DNA of 64,000 bases from Galeruca laticollis. Lineage: Eukaryota; Arthropoda; Insecta; Coleoptera; Chrysomelidae. A program made the position numbers and the translations under genes. The DNA lies in assembly GCA_963921935.1 (NCBI GenBank), contig OY998176.1:45595813-45659812 (forward strand), given 5' to 3'. Within the stretch, counting starts at the first letter, position 1. Every line of letters begins with the position of its first letter. The notes under the pieces were generated by a model, which had not been told where the DNA came from, did no database searches, and worked only from the letters and a program-made list of their open reading frames with translations. This document shows positions 31,090 to 41,807 of this stretch, piece after piece.

Positions 31090-31500
31090 TTAATAATATT
31101 ACAAGCTTCGACAGCTAACCTCCAGACCGATTCAATGCAAACTCACAATGACTTGATAACTAGGATAAGACGCTCCATACGTGACCGCTGGGAAAATCAC
31201 TGGACAAATTGCAATACAAAACTACACAAAATTCAGCGGTTCATCGATTTCAAAGACCTTCCTCCTATGTCTTGAAGAGATACAGTCGTTGTACGCAAGC
31301 TACGTATTGGGCATAATCGACTGACTCATGAATATCTAATGTCCGGCTCCGACCCACCCAAATGTCAGCACTGCAAAATGCCACTTACAGTTAAACACAT
31401 ACTCACAAGCTGTCTGAAATATTCAGATAAACGCCGTAACCACCAGCTACGAACTTCGCTTCAAGAAATTTTAAATATTCCGAACCAGTTCCTCGCCTAA
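31090..31500 (+). pseudogene. Non-LTR retrotransposon C-terminus, RNase H side
   Basis: The frame reads IRRSIRDRWENHWTN, then after one stop VVVRKLRIGHNRLTHEYLMSG, DPPKCQHCKMPLTVKHILTSC and NIPNQF. The C-x2-C followed by H-ILT-C is the usual terminal knuckle of I-, R1- or Jockey-related polyproteins that carry an RNase H. The tail after the stop contains a diverged direct duplication (TAATGTTCAGTT.TTGTA, near 31555 and 31642). The upstream polymerase is absent. Confidence 0.65.
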
Positions 31501-31859
31501 TCAATTTCTTAAAGGACTTTAATTTATATCATGAAATCTAAACAGTTTGTTAATGTTCAGTTCTTGTAGTTATAATTATTGTGCCATGTTGTGTCAATGA
31601 AATCTAACTTGCCTCGTGTAATCTAAACAATTCTTCAATGTTAATGTTCAGTTTTTGTAATTGTGCCATGTTTGTAAACTAAATATTCCGTTAAATTTTA
31701 TTTCTTATAGGTAATAACTGTACAATGTGTCAATGATCTCAGTTGTCGAGACACGTTAATGTAAATGAAAAGATAATATTACAGTTTTGCACTTATCTAA
31801 ATGGCTTCTAAAAACGAACCGACGATGATATGTATGACAATATCAAATCCGAAGGCGTC

Positions 31860-32440
31860 GATTTAGTGCGCGGTACCCGCTGACGTGCCGATCGTACTGT
31901 TCCGAGTCGATTCAGTGCGCGCAAGAACACCGATGATGCGCCACGCCTTGGTTGTCCAAAAGAGGTAGTTATGCCGTAAAACATCCACAAAATCCGTTTG
32001 GCAAATCGTAAAGTTTCTGCTAATAGCTGACACTCTTAATATAGCAAAGGAACTGGTAGGCTTTATTTAGCATGAACATTTGTCGCGTGCCCTAACAATA
32101 GACCAAGAAGAACGAGTCGATGATTACGAACGCTGTTTGGTTTGTTAAAAAGGAAATTTCACAACGATACGTAACACATGACGAAACTTGGTTCCATTGT
32201 TCCATGTCAGAGTCAAATCAATGGTTATCTAAGTGCCGGTGTACTGTGTCCAAAAACAAAACACGACACATTGCTGGCAAAGTTATAGCATCTGTATTTA
32301 GGGATTTTAGAATGCATATCTATTTTGGTTATCGACTACCTTGAAAAAGTCAAAACTGTCTTTCACCAAGACAATGCAGCGTATTAGAAGTATTTAGCTA
32401 TGATGAACAAATTACACTTCGTATCACTTTCGCGAGAAAG
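31860..32440 (+). pseudogene. mariner transposase, badly decayed
   Basis: Mariner transposases move DNA flanked by short TIRs at TA sites. Recognisable tracts on the + strand are RKNTDDAPRLGCPKEVV, ADTLNIAKELVGFI, DQEERVDDYERCL, and RYVTHDETWFHC with the first catalytic Asp context. They end HIAGKVIASVFRDFRMHIYFGYR. Many frameshifts and at least one internal deletion separate the tracts, and the C-terminal third is missing. I could not identify the TIRs. Confidence 0.7.
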
Positions 32441-33200
32441 GTGGCTAAATCAGCCGAATGTATTTATTATTAATTTCAGCAACTTTTTTATAATTTCTAA
32501 CGAGTTTATAGTGGAAATAATTACACTTACAGATTACTGATAAACTAAAGCATGGAGGGTTAGTGTAACATAATACTTCTTGAAACAAACTATTTATGTA
32601 AGTTAAAAAGTGTCCAAAACAGTGCAAAGAACATATATTTATTATTCTTATCAGAAATACGACATTAAGATGGGGGAGAATACACAACGTTCGTATTTGC
32701 GGTGTCGCCAGCTTTACCAAAAACAAGACAAATTTGGGAAAATCTTACGAACGATTGAGGTGGTATCTTCTTTGTATGCAGTCACGAAATGAAAACATAA
32801 TAAAATGAGTGAGGAGCTGGAACAAATAGGTAATCTGTTTTCACAAATAAAAGATCAACTAAACATAATGGTTGCCAAACTGAAACATCTGATGCAGAAA
32901 AACACTGCACTATTTAACACCACTGTACTACTCATATGAACTGAATTGTCTTGATAACGTTGCGCAATTTATATTGACATCTTGTCTATAATATTTTTGA
33001 CAAGTTCGCTCAGTAATATAATCAAAGAACAGGGACAGATTGGCTCTGACGCTTTGCACCAAATTGCCTCCTCCTTAAGAGATAGCTCTTCCTCAAATAT
33101 CAACGGAGCTGAAACACATTACATGGAATTAACAAGGGACACTTCGCTTTAACCTGGCCTTTGGGCGAATGACTGCAGATTACTATTTGGACTTATGTAT
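32441..33200. other. Intron DNA, one small coiled-coil-like frame
   Basis: An ATG frame at 32805-32939 (MSEELEQIGNLFSQIKDQL...) has the look of a short coiled coil or the start of a gag protein. It has no recognisable context. The rest is not assigned. Confidence 0.25.
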
Positions 33201-33214
33201 TTTGGAAAATTACT

Positions 33215-33550
33215 TCTACCATGTTTCTGGTCAAATCCAGCTAGTTGCACTCTATTTTCCAGTACATCCTCCCTCAAACTAACTAATGCCTCCGATACAT
33301 CGTGGTAAGTGAATATTTCGTGGAAAGTATTCTTTTTTACCAGATAGAAGAGGTAACGGGATCCATCTTGAGGTTTCAAGGCTTTTCCAAGGGCTGGTAA
33401 CTGATATTGAAATTCTGTTAACCAACCAAATTCCTCCAAAAACATGCCAGTCCTCGCGCGTCGATGGTTTTAACGGAAGTACTATGGAACAACGAGTAGT
33501 CTCTTGTAACACCATATCTTGTCTTCCCGTTACCTCCATATGCACCCATA
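33215..33550 (-). pseudogene. Macrodomain (OARD1-like) remnant downstream of gypsy pol
   Basis: Macrodomains of the OARD1 type bind ADP-ribose and remove it from proteins. On the minus strand the domain runs across two frames. RDYSLFHS...ARGLACFWRNLVG corresponds to the D-x-L-x-H...G-G-I-A-x-x-F start of the fold. FGWLTEFQYQLPALG and KPQDGSRYLFYLVKKNTFHE then TYHDVSEALVSLRED follow in the second frame, matching the RYIYYLITKK...PTYENL...L..M region. The GIGCGLD-type phosphate loop at the C-terminus is not visible. It lies just after the gypsy integrase end on the same strand, so it was probably an extra reading frame or fusion of that element. Confidence 0.65.
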
Positions 33551-33554
33551 TAAA

Positions 33555-34725
33555 TTCTTCATATTAAGGTCAGGTATTTCATGGAACCGATGTACTTCTT
33601 CCTGGTCATGGTCATCCTCAAATGGCGCCAGTCGGTTTTTATGCACTAACTTATGTTCGCCGTTTGGTATCATGCTTATCCAGTAAATAACATAATTTTT
33701 TCTTGGTGAGGTACGGACCTTCTCTAGACCTTTGAAGCATTGGAAAATAACCCTTATGTCGCTTTGTCGCCTTCTTCTGAGGCTTGGGTTATCCTATCAC
33801 TGGCGATTTGAAGATTAGAGCGAACCAACTTATGCATATCGTCCAGTTTTCTTCATAACTCGATCACGTAATCTTCTCCAGGTCGGCATCCAAACTCAAA
33901 GTCTTTCCGAAGATTATGATGTCGTCACGACACGTTTTCCAAGATACTCCTCTCAGCACATTTTCCATATATCTTTCAAATGTCCCGGAAGCATTACAGA
34001 GTCCGAATGGCATAACATTGAATTACCACCATCCAGATACGGTGGATCCATTTCTACCTGCCAATATCCAAACTTCATGTGTAAAATAGAAAACAGTCTA
34101 CTCCGGCCGATGTGTCTAAGGTATCGTCGATTCGAGGCAATGATAACTGCCCTTCTTGGTAACATTGTTCAACTTACAGTAGTCGACACGGAATTTCGTA
34201 GTTCCATTCTTGATCTGGACCAAAACTACAGAACAGACCCATGGGCTGGTAGAAGTTTCTATTACCGCATCTTCTTCTATTTCCCTTTGCCTTTAGTAAT
34301 TAACAATTGAAGTTCTTCCTGTTCTTCCCCTTTCGACAAAAATGTAACGATATCGTCGAAGAAATTCCTTTATTTTCTTTTTCTCTAATTGATTCAGATA
34401 TTGACCAACGACTGCAATAATTTGCTCAAATCTATTATTGAGATTGCCGGAAGTTGTCGTCTAACGAATTATGATAGTTACGGGTACTCATGTTCCGATT
34501 CTGGTCTCTTCCTTGATGGCAATTGTGTGCTCATTAACACTTATGAGGCGTACTGGGATTTCTTTGACAGTTATAACCCACCCCGTTCCGATCAGGATTC
34601 CTCGTCCAACCTCTTCATCGTGATTCCTAGTCTCAATCATGACAAGTGTTCCTTCCTATACTATAATGGTTTTTCTTCTACCAGGTACCATCATATCTTC
34701 ATGTACAGCTACTGGTAGGGTACTG
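33555..34725 (-). pseudogene. Ty3/gypsy pol remnant (RT and integrase end)
   Basis: The minus strand from 34725 downward reads EVGRGILIGTGWVITVKEIP and KTRIGT-like text upstream of RT. It then gives TTKFRVDYCKLNNVTKKGSY and GYWQVEMDP, then FNVMPFGLCNASGTFERYM, VLRGVSWKTC and DDIIIFGK. These are reverse transcriptase blocks 1 to 5. After a deletion of RNase H and most of the integrase, LVHKNRLAPFEDD near 33640 matches the integrase C-terminal tail. Frameshifts are frequent. LTRs were not identified. The element is old. Confidence 0.75.
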
Positions 34726-35150
34726 TCCCTATACAGATGAACAAACAGCTATTCAGCACCAACTTTGATCACTCTGTTCTTAAAATGAACTGGAAGCTAT
34801 GAAACTTAATTACATCCCAATTACATCTTCTTCGATGTCAGCGACAATAGTATTATTATTTTAGCAAGGGCAGAGGTACATGTCCCTATTATGCCCAAAA
34901 AAAAACAATACGAATGAGCCATCAGTAGGTTATCCTACTCGTAATTAACAAGTGCACAAAGAAAAAATATATATCAAATATAGTAATGATATAAAAACAA
35001 TAAAACATAATTAATTTAGGATCTCCCGCCAAGTCTATTTTTGTCTGAGTTTGTCGAAGATGTAGATACAATATTAACATGCAAATCATTTCAAGTGTCG
35101 AATATTCTATATGATAAAAAATGTCTGTCTCTGCCTAATAACAAAGTTTT
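34726..35150. other. Unassigned intron DNA
   Basis: Probably a further decayed gypsy part and the 3' tail of the CR1-like remnant. No frame is recognised. Confidence 0.3.
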
Positions 35151-36110
35151 CTTTTTTGAGTTTGAATTGATTACCTCTCAGGCAACTATCCCGTGAACAT
35201 GTTATCTAAATTTCCGAAATTGAACTTTAATATCTTCAATGTGCTTATAAGGTCTCCACGATTTCCGCGAAGTTCAAATGAAGTTAAGTTGGCCATAGAC
35301 AGCCTTTCAGCACATGAAGGTCTTCTCGGACCAAAAGGAATCCGTGTAGCTTTTTTTGAACGTTTTCCTATAGAATTTTGTCTCTAGCTAGGTCCGGATA
35401 CCATGCTGGCCCAGCGTATTCTAGAATGGGCCTCACATAGATAGTATACAAAATGCAAACCGATTGAAACGAAACTTTTGAATAAACCTCCGAATAAGAT
35501 ATAGTTTTGAGTTGGCGCGTTTATTCGCAAATTTAATATGATTAGACCAGGTCAGCCGATTGTTTACGATGAATCCTAGATCGTTATTAGAAAATACCAA
35601 ATGTAACGGTTGTCTGTTGATAAAGTACGGCACGAGACGGTTGTTTTTACCGATTCCAAGCACCACGCAATTGTCGGTATTGAAGGGTATAAATCATTCA
35701 GAGCACCACACTGAGATAGAGTCAACATTTCCCTGGAGGATTCGCTGGTTGGTAATTGGATAAGCATAAATTCATCAATCATCAGCGTAGCGTTGCTTGC
35801 GACGTAGGAAAATAAATCGCTGATGTAAACGGTAACAGCGAAGAGCCAAGTACTGTGGTACTCCACTTTCTACTAGTCTATTTTGTGAGCGAGTTTTGCC
35901 GACTCTAACTTTATAGTATAGATCCGACAGAAAATTATCAATCCAGCGTAACAAGTAGCGGCGGATGCCAAAGTGTTCAAGTTTGTGTAGAAGTCTCTGC
36001 TGAGGTACACGATCAAAGGCTTTGGAAAAGTCCAAATAAATAACATCAACGGACTGCAGGTTGTTGAGCGATAATGCTCAATCATTAACACAGTGTTTGT
36101 AGTAGGCTGG
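35150..36110 (-). pseudogene. CR1/L2-like non-LTR reverse transcriptase remnant
   Basis: Minus-strand tracts in order: MDFSKAFDRVPQQRLLHKLE (catalytic Asp block), GIRRYLLRWIDNFLSD, VRVGKTRSQNRLVESGVPQ, YADD-region decay, DLGFIVNNRLTWSNHIKFAN, SKLYLIRRFIQK, and the end KKATRIPFGPRRPSCAERL. This is a classic order for CR1/L2-like RT and C-terminus. At least four frameshifts interrupt it. The endonuclease is missing. Confidence 0.75.
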
Positions 36111-36236
36111 TTAACGTGGAACGCTTTGGGACAAAACCATGTTGTTTTGTTGAAATGACATTTTCCTCAAAAAGAAATCTGGTTATCTCTTCTGAAATCA
36201 TGGCTTTCATAACCTTACTGACTATTGGTAACAAGC

Positions 36237-37040
36237 TTATATATCATCATTTTCAATCTCACTTATTTTATCAATGACTGGAAAATTGAAGGTGGTTGAA
36301 AGTCCCTTTCTTAGAAACTTTATTTTGGCTATATATTCTGAAATTTTCATAATTTCACCAACAAAATGGACCAGTTTAGTTTTGATTTTAAATCTTTCTA
36401 AAACAAGGTCACCAATATTTAAATCCCACTTACTACCCTCCTTAATATCTTCCAATTCATCTCTAAAATCTTCATCAGTCATGAAGAGACAAAGAATCAC
36501 TTTCCGAATCTGACTCATCTTCGATTCTAAGTTTTTTCTTAAGTTGATTGTCTTGCGTTGTTTCCAATTTAGTATCAAAAACATTTCTGTTAAGGCCTTT
36601 CTTTTTCCTGCATTTCTCTTCCTCAATTTTTTCTAGCCGCTCTTTTTCTGGAGTGACAGTGTAAATTCTTGAGTTCGTTTGTTTTTAGTTTCTTTTCTAA
36701 TTGTCTTGGAGAAAGGCCTTATTGATTCTGATGTTACTTTGATGTGATTCATGGCGCCATTTATTTTCTGATATCCACTGCAAGACGGTGTATTTGGCAA
36801 AATTCGTATGTCACTTGAAATATTTATCATCTTATTTCGAGCTAAGTCTTTATTTTCTTCCAAATTATCGTGATCATTGTTTGTTTTTCTTTATTTTTCT
36901 CTGTTATTTTATTACTCTGGTCTTCTTCATCATCTATAAGTCCATCTGCTCTGCTATTGTTCGAATGATCTGCTTTTTCTTTAGGTAAGGGTTGATCGGT
37001 AGCGGCACTTGGCGTGAAATCCTCATCACTAAACACTAAT
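36237..37040 (-). pseudogene. pogo-like transposase C-terminal remnant
   Basis: The minus strand reads DEDFTPSAATDQPLP near 37020, followed by acidic and Lys-rich text. It then gives a 129-codon tract ending DLNIGDLVLERFKIKTKLVHFVGE and YIAKIKFLR. The F-x-PS-x-VTDRP motif and a terminal SH3/Tudor-like domain are common at the ends of CENP-B-type DDE transposases. The fragment supplies the part missing at 27620-28399, but it is 8 kb away and is a separate copy. Confidence 0.55.
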
Positions 37041-37195
37041 CGATTGATTGGCCAAATTCCAGTGGATTTGAAACTACTTATGAAATTTTCGTTTGTGAAG
37101 GCGCAATGGGTAAGTTCCGGAATATTTCTGACATATATTGTCAGACACTACAACACTACAGAAATTTTTAATAGGCCCAAAAATTCCGACATATA

Positions 37196-37540
37196 ATGGC
37201 TTCATTCGATGAGTTATATGGGAAGCGAAACTTGGTAACACATTGCACCACAATGAAAATTTTTGAAAAATATATAGACAAAAGATTAAGAACGAATCTC
37301 AAAGCCCAAAGTGGATTTAGATGCGGAAGAAGTACACAAGATCACATACTCGTATTTTCAAAACAAAAAAAAATAACAGAATGCATAAGAGTGAAAAATA
37401 TATTTTTTCGCCTATATAGACCTAGAAAAAGTATTCGACAGAGCCCAAAAATAGATGGTATGGAATGTCCTAAAAGAGAGAGGTATCAAAGGGAAACAAT
37501 ACAGTATCGGAAAGTCCTAACAGGTTTTACAACCTAATTA
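37196..37540 (+). pseudogene. RTE/R1-like reverse transcriptase remnant
   Basis: The frame reads KIFEKYIDKRLRTNL then QSGFRCGRSTQDHIL, the GFRxGRSTxDHI block typical of RTE-like RTs. A frameshift follows, with DLEKVFDRA-like text in the next frame near 37420. Only about 100 codons remain. Confidence 0.65.
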
Positions 37541-37653
37541 TAAGGACATTACCTATATAATACAAAATATAAAATACAAAATACCGAATTCAAAATACGA
37601 AATACAAAGTACAAAATAGAAAATACAAAACTGACAGAACCAAACCGAATATC

Positions 37654-38220
37654 TTATACTCCGGTAATTTTTAAATATTTATATATTTCATGCTTAAATT
37701 GCGACAACGGGATTAAAAAATTTATTTCCGACAATTGATATACATTGTTCGCTAGTTTCAATAAGGAATTCAGAGGTGAGGAGGAGATGGAAGATTCTAG
37801 TATTCCAAAAGGAATTTTGCATCTTGTTACCTTTTGGGGTACTTTAAAGGGTATTAAAGAGAGTATAGCACTAGAATTTGTGATACTGTTTACCAATTTA
37901 TACAAGAAGGCCATTGCTAATAACTGACGTCTAGACTGTAGAGAAATAACATTAAATTCTATACGTAATCTTGTTGATCTCACTGTTGCATAGTCCGGCC
38001 ATTTTCGGTATTTCTTGAATTAAAGATATCTCAGGAATCTATTTTGTACTCTCTCAACAGCTTCCAAATGTACTTTTGCTTGCTCGCCCCAAATGAGAGT
38101 TGCAAAGTCTAACTTAGGTCTAACCAAAGTGTTATACAAGACAGATATAGTATTAATATCTGAGAAAAAGTATATATCTTGGGTATAGACAGAAATCTGT
38201 AAGAGTAACAAGGAAGGCAG
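37654..38220 (-). pseudogene. Non-LTR reverse transcriptase C-terminal remnant
   Basis: Minus-strand text VLYNTLVRPKLDFATLIWG and LEAVERVQNRFLRYL is the standard post-RT region of Jockey/CR1-like elements. SLQSRRQLLAMAFLYKLVN and a further 100 codons follow across one frameshift. It is a different family from the CR1-like piece at 35150-36110. Confidence 0.7.
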
Positions 38221-38515
38221 TTATATTATAATACTATATAATGCTGTCCTCCCCTCCTGTGATCTGACCATTCAGGAATCTACAGAATTGCCAACTTAAA
38301 TTAAAATCACTTGCCGGCCGTGGTTGCGAAAATATTCAAAAATTAAACATGCCGACAATGTAAACAACCGCAGAGAAAGTAAATATCGTTAGTGGTACTT
38401 TGGGGGTAATTCTGTAAAAGATACTATAAATCCATCTATAAGCTTTATTTTTACAGACAATACTGTATTTTAAAAAGCTTGGATATTATTACTATGTTCA
38501 AGTACTTTTGGTGGT
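38221..38515. other. Unassigned spacer
   Basis: No recognisable coding or repeat signal apart from the edge of the foldback that follows. Confidence 0.4.
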
Positions 38516-38817
38516 CGATGAAATAAAACAATATAGTTTGTTTAAATCTTCATATATTTGAACTAATGTTCAATTTAAACTTGTTGACGCGTTTCACTAA
38601 CACAGTAGCTTTGTCAAAACGAATGAAGGTAAAATATAAAAATGTCTTAATATATACAGTGCTAAATCTAGCACTGTATATATTAAGACATTTTTATATT
38701 TTACCTTCATTCGTTTTGACAAAGCTACTGTGTTAGTGAAACGCGTCAACAAGTTTAAATTGAACATTAGTTCAAATATATGAAGATTTAAACAAACTAT
38801 ATTGTTTTATTTCATCG
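38516..38817. repeat. Perfect 302-bp foldback (149-bp arms, 4-base loop)
   Basis: The arms 38516-38664 and 38669-38817 are reverse complements with the loop AATC. The right arm contains TTTTGACAAAGCTACTGTGTTAGTGAAACGCGTCAAC in two pieces: a TTGACAAAG element and GAAACGCGTC (about 38718-38752). The latter is the 3' half of a hammerhead (GAAA, palindromic stem III, UC), while the core half is TTGACAA and not CTGATGA. The perfect match between arms means the inversion is very recent or maintained. Confidence 0.9.
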
Positions 38818-38855
38818 TTCAGTATGGATCTTCATCAAGTAAAAGCCTCATCTAT

Positions 38856-39059
38856 TCAACTTTTGGTGGTGTATGATGTAAGAGTTGAAAAGGTAAAGAA
38901 ACTTTTGCGTAATGTACTTGTAAATGCATCATCATCAAAATGATCTTCACACAACCTTTGATCATTGGATGTATAAGGAAGTTCTAAAATTTTGTACCGC
39001 TGTTTCCTTTGATTAATGTCAGATGGAAATTTGAAAAATGTTTTCTTCTTAAACTCCAA
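38856..39059 (-). pseudogene. THAP-type zinc-finger fragment
   Basis: The frame reads FFKFPSDINQRKQRYKIL and RLCEDHFDDDAF. FxFP and C-x2-HF are landmarks of the THAP domain, a C2CH DNA-binding fold found in host genes and in P-type transposons. The first Cys pair is missing and the frame has no partner domains. This is a remnant. Confidence 0.5.
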
Positions 39060-39850
39060 ATTGCCAAGTGGCCAAAAATATTTACTATTACAATTTTTTG
39101 CAATACAAGTATGATGAAATATACCTGGTGATGGCGTTTTTAAGATTCACTTATTAGAAATAAAATCCTAAATAAATTAGATTAATCCTATTCACACTAG
39201 TCAGACCATAACCATATTTTTAGCAGTTTGTTATTTTTGACATACACAAGCCAGATCCACACCAACCAATGTAAGATTTGTTAATCTGTCTTTGTGACGA
39301 GTCTCGGTGTAGTGACGTCGAGTGTATCCCCTTTTCGAGCTATTCGAGGTGAAGTTCTAATGCTATCTCGATCGTTAAGCATGCCATCCTTTACGCACTC
39401 ATTAAAACGCAATACCGAGATATATTTTTTCCAATACTGTATACAGTGCGGAACAGCCAAATTGAATAAATTGCATAGCTCCATTATTATGCATTTTTCT
39501 AGAAAATCCTTAAACATGTAAATTTTTAATTCTAAAATGACATCTTGCGACGTGAAAATATCATACCTAAATTCCTCCTCCGTCCTCCAGGGAACAGCTG
39601 CAAACTCCCAAATCTTCAAATTGGAAGTAGGGGCTTATGATACTTCATTGAAAGGTCTTTTCATTTTCTCATCCTAAATAGCTATGGTTTTAAATTTTAT
39701 TGCAGAAATTAACGAGAACAAAGATAATACTAATATTATTTGTCAATTTTAGGTCCTGAATTGTTAATAATAACAAAAATAAATGTCTTTTATTTACGAC
39801 TAATATATAATATAAGTATTATACTTGTGGTTTTGAAGTATAATGCCATA
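39060..39850. other. Unassigned stretch before Crypton-like copy 2
   Basis: A 112-codon minus-strand frame at 39281-39619 matches nothing that I know. The rest is AT-rich. Confidence 0.35.
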
Positions 39851-39887
39851 TATTAATCCCTTAGGGAATAATGGCGAGGGATTAATA
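39851..39887. repeat. Small palindrome 5' of Crypton-like copy 2
   Basis: TATTAATCCCT and AGGGATTAATA pair perfectly around TAGGGAATAATGGCG. The loop shares AATAATGGC with the large hairpin at 48275-48404, on the other side of this Crypton-like gene. Confidence 0.55.
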
Positions 39888-40010
39888 GTCTTTATTCCCT
39901 CTTGTACTCCTATCACAAAATTTCTCGAATTAAATAATACCATGGAAACAATATAACCAAACTCAAAAGTGTCAGTGTCAAACGCGTAGTGTTTGTGTAT
40001 TTGTATTAAA

Positions 40011-40756
40011 ATGAATGAAAATGAAGAATCTTTCACTTGTACACCACCAGAAATTGTACAATTAGCTGCAGCAACAACATCTACCTTAATACCAGAAACA
40101 TCGAAATCCATTTATAATAAAACGTACGCATCGTTCAACGAATGGCGTCTTCGAAACAAGGCAAACTCTTATTCCGAAAATGTTCTGCTGGCCTATTTCG
40201 CTGAATTGGGTGCAAAATACAAAACATCTTCATTATGGTCATTCTATTCAATGATTAAATCTGTGTTGAAGATAAACCATGACGTTGATCTGGAAAAATA
40301 TAAGAAACTACGAGCGTTTTTAAAAAGAAAATCTGAAGGATTTCAAGCAAAGAAATCTTCCACTCTGACCCCGGAAGAAATTAGAGCTCCTGATGAAATT
40401 TTTCTTTTGCATAAGGTAAATGTTCATATTTAATCTGATCTATTCAAAAACTCATGTTCTTTTTTGATTCAGGTTATATTAGTTATTGGAATTATGGGCG
40501 CATGCTGCTCAAACGAGCTTTATGAAATGAAGATAGAAGACGTGAAGGATTTCCAAACAGAGTTATTGATAACAATACCCAAGACTAAAACTATAATTGT
40601 ACGAAAATTCACCATAAACAGTACGTTTTACAATATTGTAAAGAAGTACATCGATCTCCGTCCGTCACATGTAGAAACCAATTCATTCTTTCTAAATTAT
40701 CAAAAATCGAAATGTACAATACAACGTATAGGAAAAAACAAATTTGCAGACATTGG
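40011..40756 (+). pseudogene. Crypton-like tyrosine recombinase copy 2, 5' part
   Basis: The ATG at 40011 starts MNENEESFTC. Exon 1 (to 40415) has the core-binding domain: YNKTYASFNEWRLRNKANSYSE, SLWSFYSMIKSVL, KLRAFLKRKSEG. A 57-bp intron (GTAAAT...TTTTGATTCAG, 40416-40472) sits at the same site as in copy 1. Exon 2 begins VILVIGIMGACCSNEL. The second Cys (40506-40508) stands where copy 1 has the catalytic Arg, so the recombinase is predicted inactive; CGC to TGC would explain it. The frame is open to 40756, where the BEL/Pao element is inserted. Confidence 0.8.
40752..40756 (+). repeat. Left target duplication of BEL/Pao (ATTGG)
   Basis: Five bases repeated exactly at 47863-47867, directly outside the two LTRs. 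Five is the usual size for BEL/Pao. Confidence 0.95.
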
Positions 40757-41211
40757 TGTTGCAAACATTATGCAACACGAATTACACCAAAATTTATAAG
40801 TGTAAAGTTCTTATCCTAGATGTCGTCTGCGGCAAGCATCTGAGGTGGAATCATGCGCAGAGAAAAATATAGCCGGCAGTAGTATAACTCAAGGCATGGT
40901 ACAAGCAAGAGTTCTCGCGTGCGAAAGCGTTGTAACCACGCTGTACCATGATTTTAATTATTACAAATAATCGGGCTAGTTCCCACAAGTAGTAAAGTGT
41001 CTTTAATATACATATAATCGGGCAAGTACCCATAAATAAAAAAAACCCTTTCAACAGTGCGGTTGATGTGTAAAGTTAGTGTAAATAAACCGGTGTAAAT
41101 ATGTGTAAATAAATTGTATATAGCAAGTAACATCGTAGGAACTTATTTATTTTAACACAGTCCACAAACCCATGAGTGATATGTGCTAAATCAAATTGTA
41201 CATATCAAACA
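40757..41211 (+). repeat. BEL/Pao 5' LTR
   Basis: Starts TGTTGCAAACATTATGCAAC and ends CATATCAAACA, giving the normal TG...CA ends. It includes ATCGGGCTAGTTCCCACAA and ATCGGGCAAGTACCCATAA, related to the internal 52-bp repeats. Confidence 0.97.
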
Positions 41212-41214
41212 TTA

Positions 41215-41230
41215 TGGTCCTTCGAGACGG
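41215..41230 (+). other. BEL/Pao primer-binding site
   Basis: TGGTCCTTCGAGACGG begins three bases after the 5' LTR. TGG at the start is the complement of a tRNA CCA end, so a tRNA ending in CGAAGGACCA is the expected primer. I cannot name the isoacceptor. Confidence 0.75.
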
Positions 41231-41807
41231 ATGTTAGTGATTTCGCAATAAAATATCGTGTAATCCAACAGACACATTTGTGATTTCGTAAAACTGGTGA
41301 AACAAGTGCCAAAAATTGGTAAGAATCGATATTATAGATTTACAAAATGGCGTCTTAGCGTGCTCTAAAAACTGTTAAGTGAAAAACTAAAGTGATGTCG
41401 ATACCATAGAAACCTACAAACTTTGAAACACTGAATTCGTCTCTCATCCACAAGAGGGAGGTAAAGTCAAATCCGACAAAACTTTAGCCACCAGTGCTAA
41501 AAGATGTCGCCATTGTAATACAAACAAATATGAACTATTAAAAAGCAGCTGATTTCGGCCAGCAGTTATATCAAAGATTACAAGTATTCTTTGGTTATGG
41601 TTATTGGTTATGGATACATTTGGACAATTGGACATCGAAGCCACACAGCCCAGGAACAAGATAAGAAATTTCAATTAATAATAAATAAATAATTGCATTA
41701 TATTCTAAAATAACATACCTTTTAGTCACTTTGTTTCAAAACATAACTTTTTTCTGAAATTACTTATTTGTTTTCTCATTGTGAAACTGTTGAAATCGTT
41801 TTCAAAA
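41231..41807 (+). other. BEL/Pao 5' leader
   Basis: About 0.58 kb between the primer-binding site and the first ATG of gag. No upstream coding frame is recognised. Confidence 0.6.

Noticed and set aside
34726..34920. Gypsy LTR candidate
   Set aside because: No second copy is in the window and there are no clear TG...CA ends.
39281..39619. 112-codon minus-strand frame
   Set aside because: No recognisable motif and no repeat partner in the window.
40851..41054. Identical 67-codon frames in the two BEL LTRs (also 47502-47705)
   Set aside because: Same DNA twice; the frame is antisense within an LTR and has no support.
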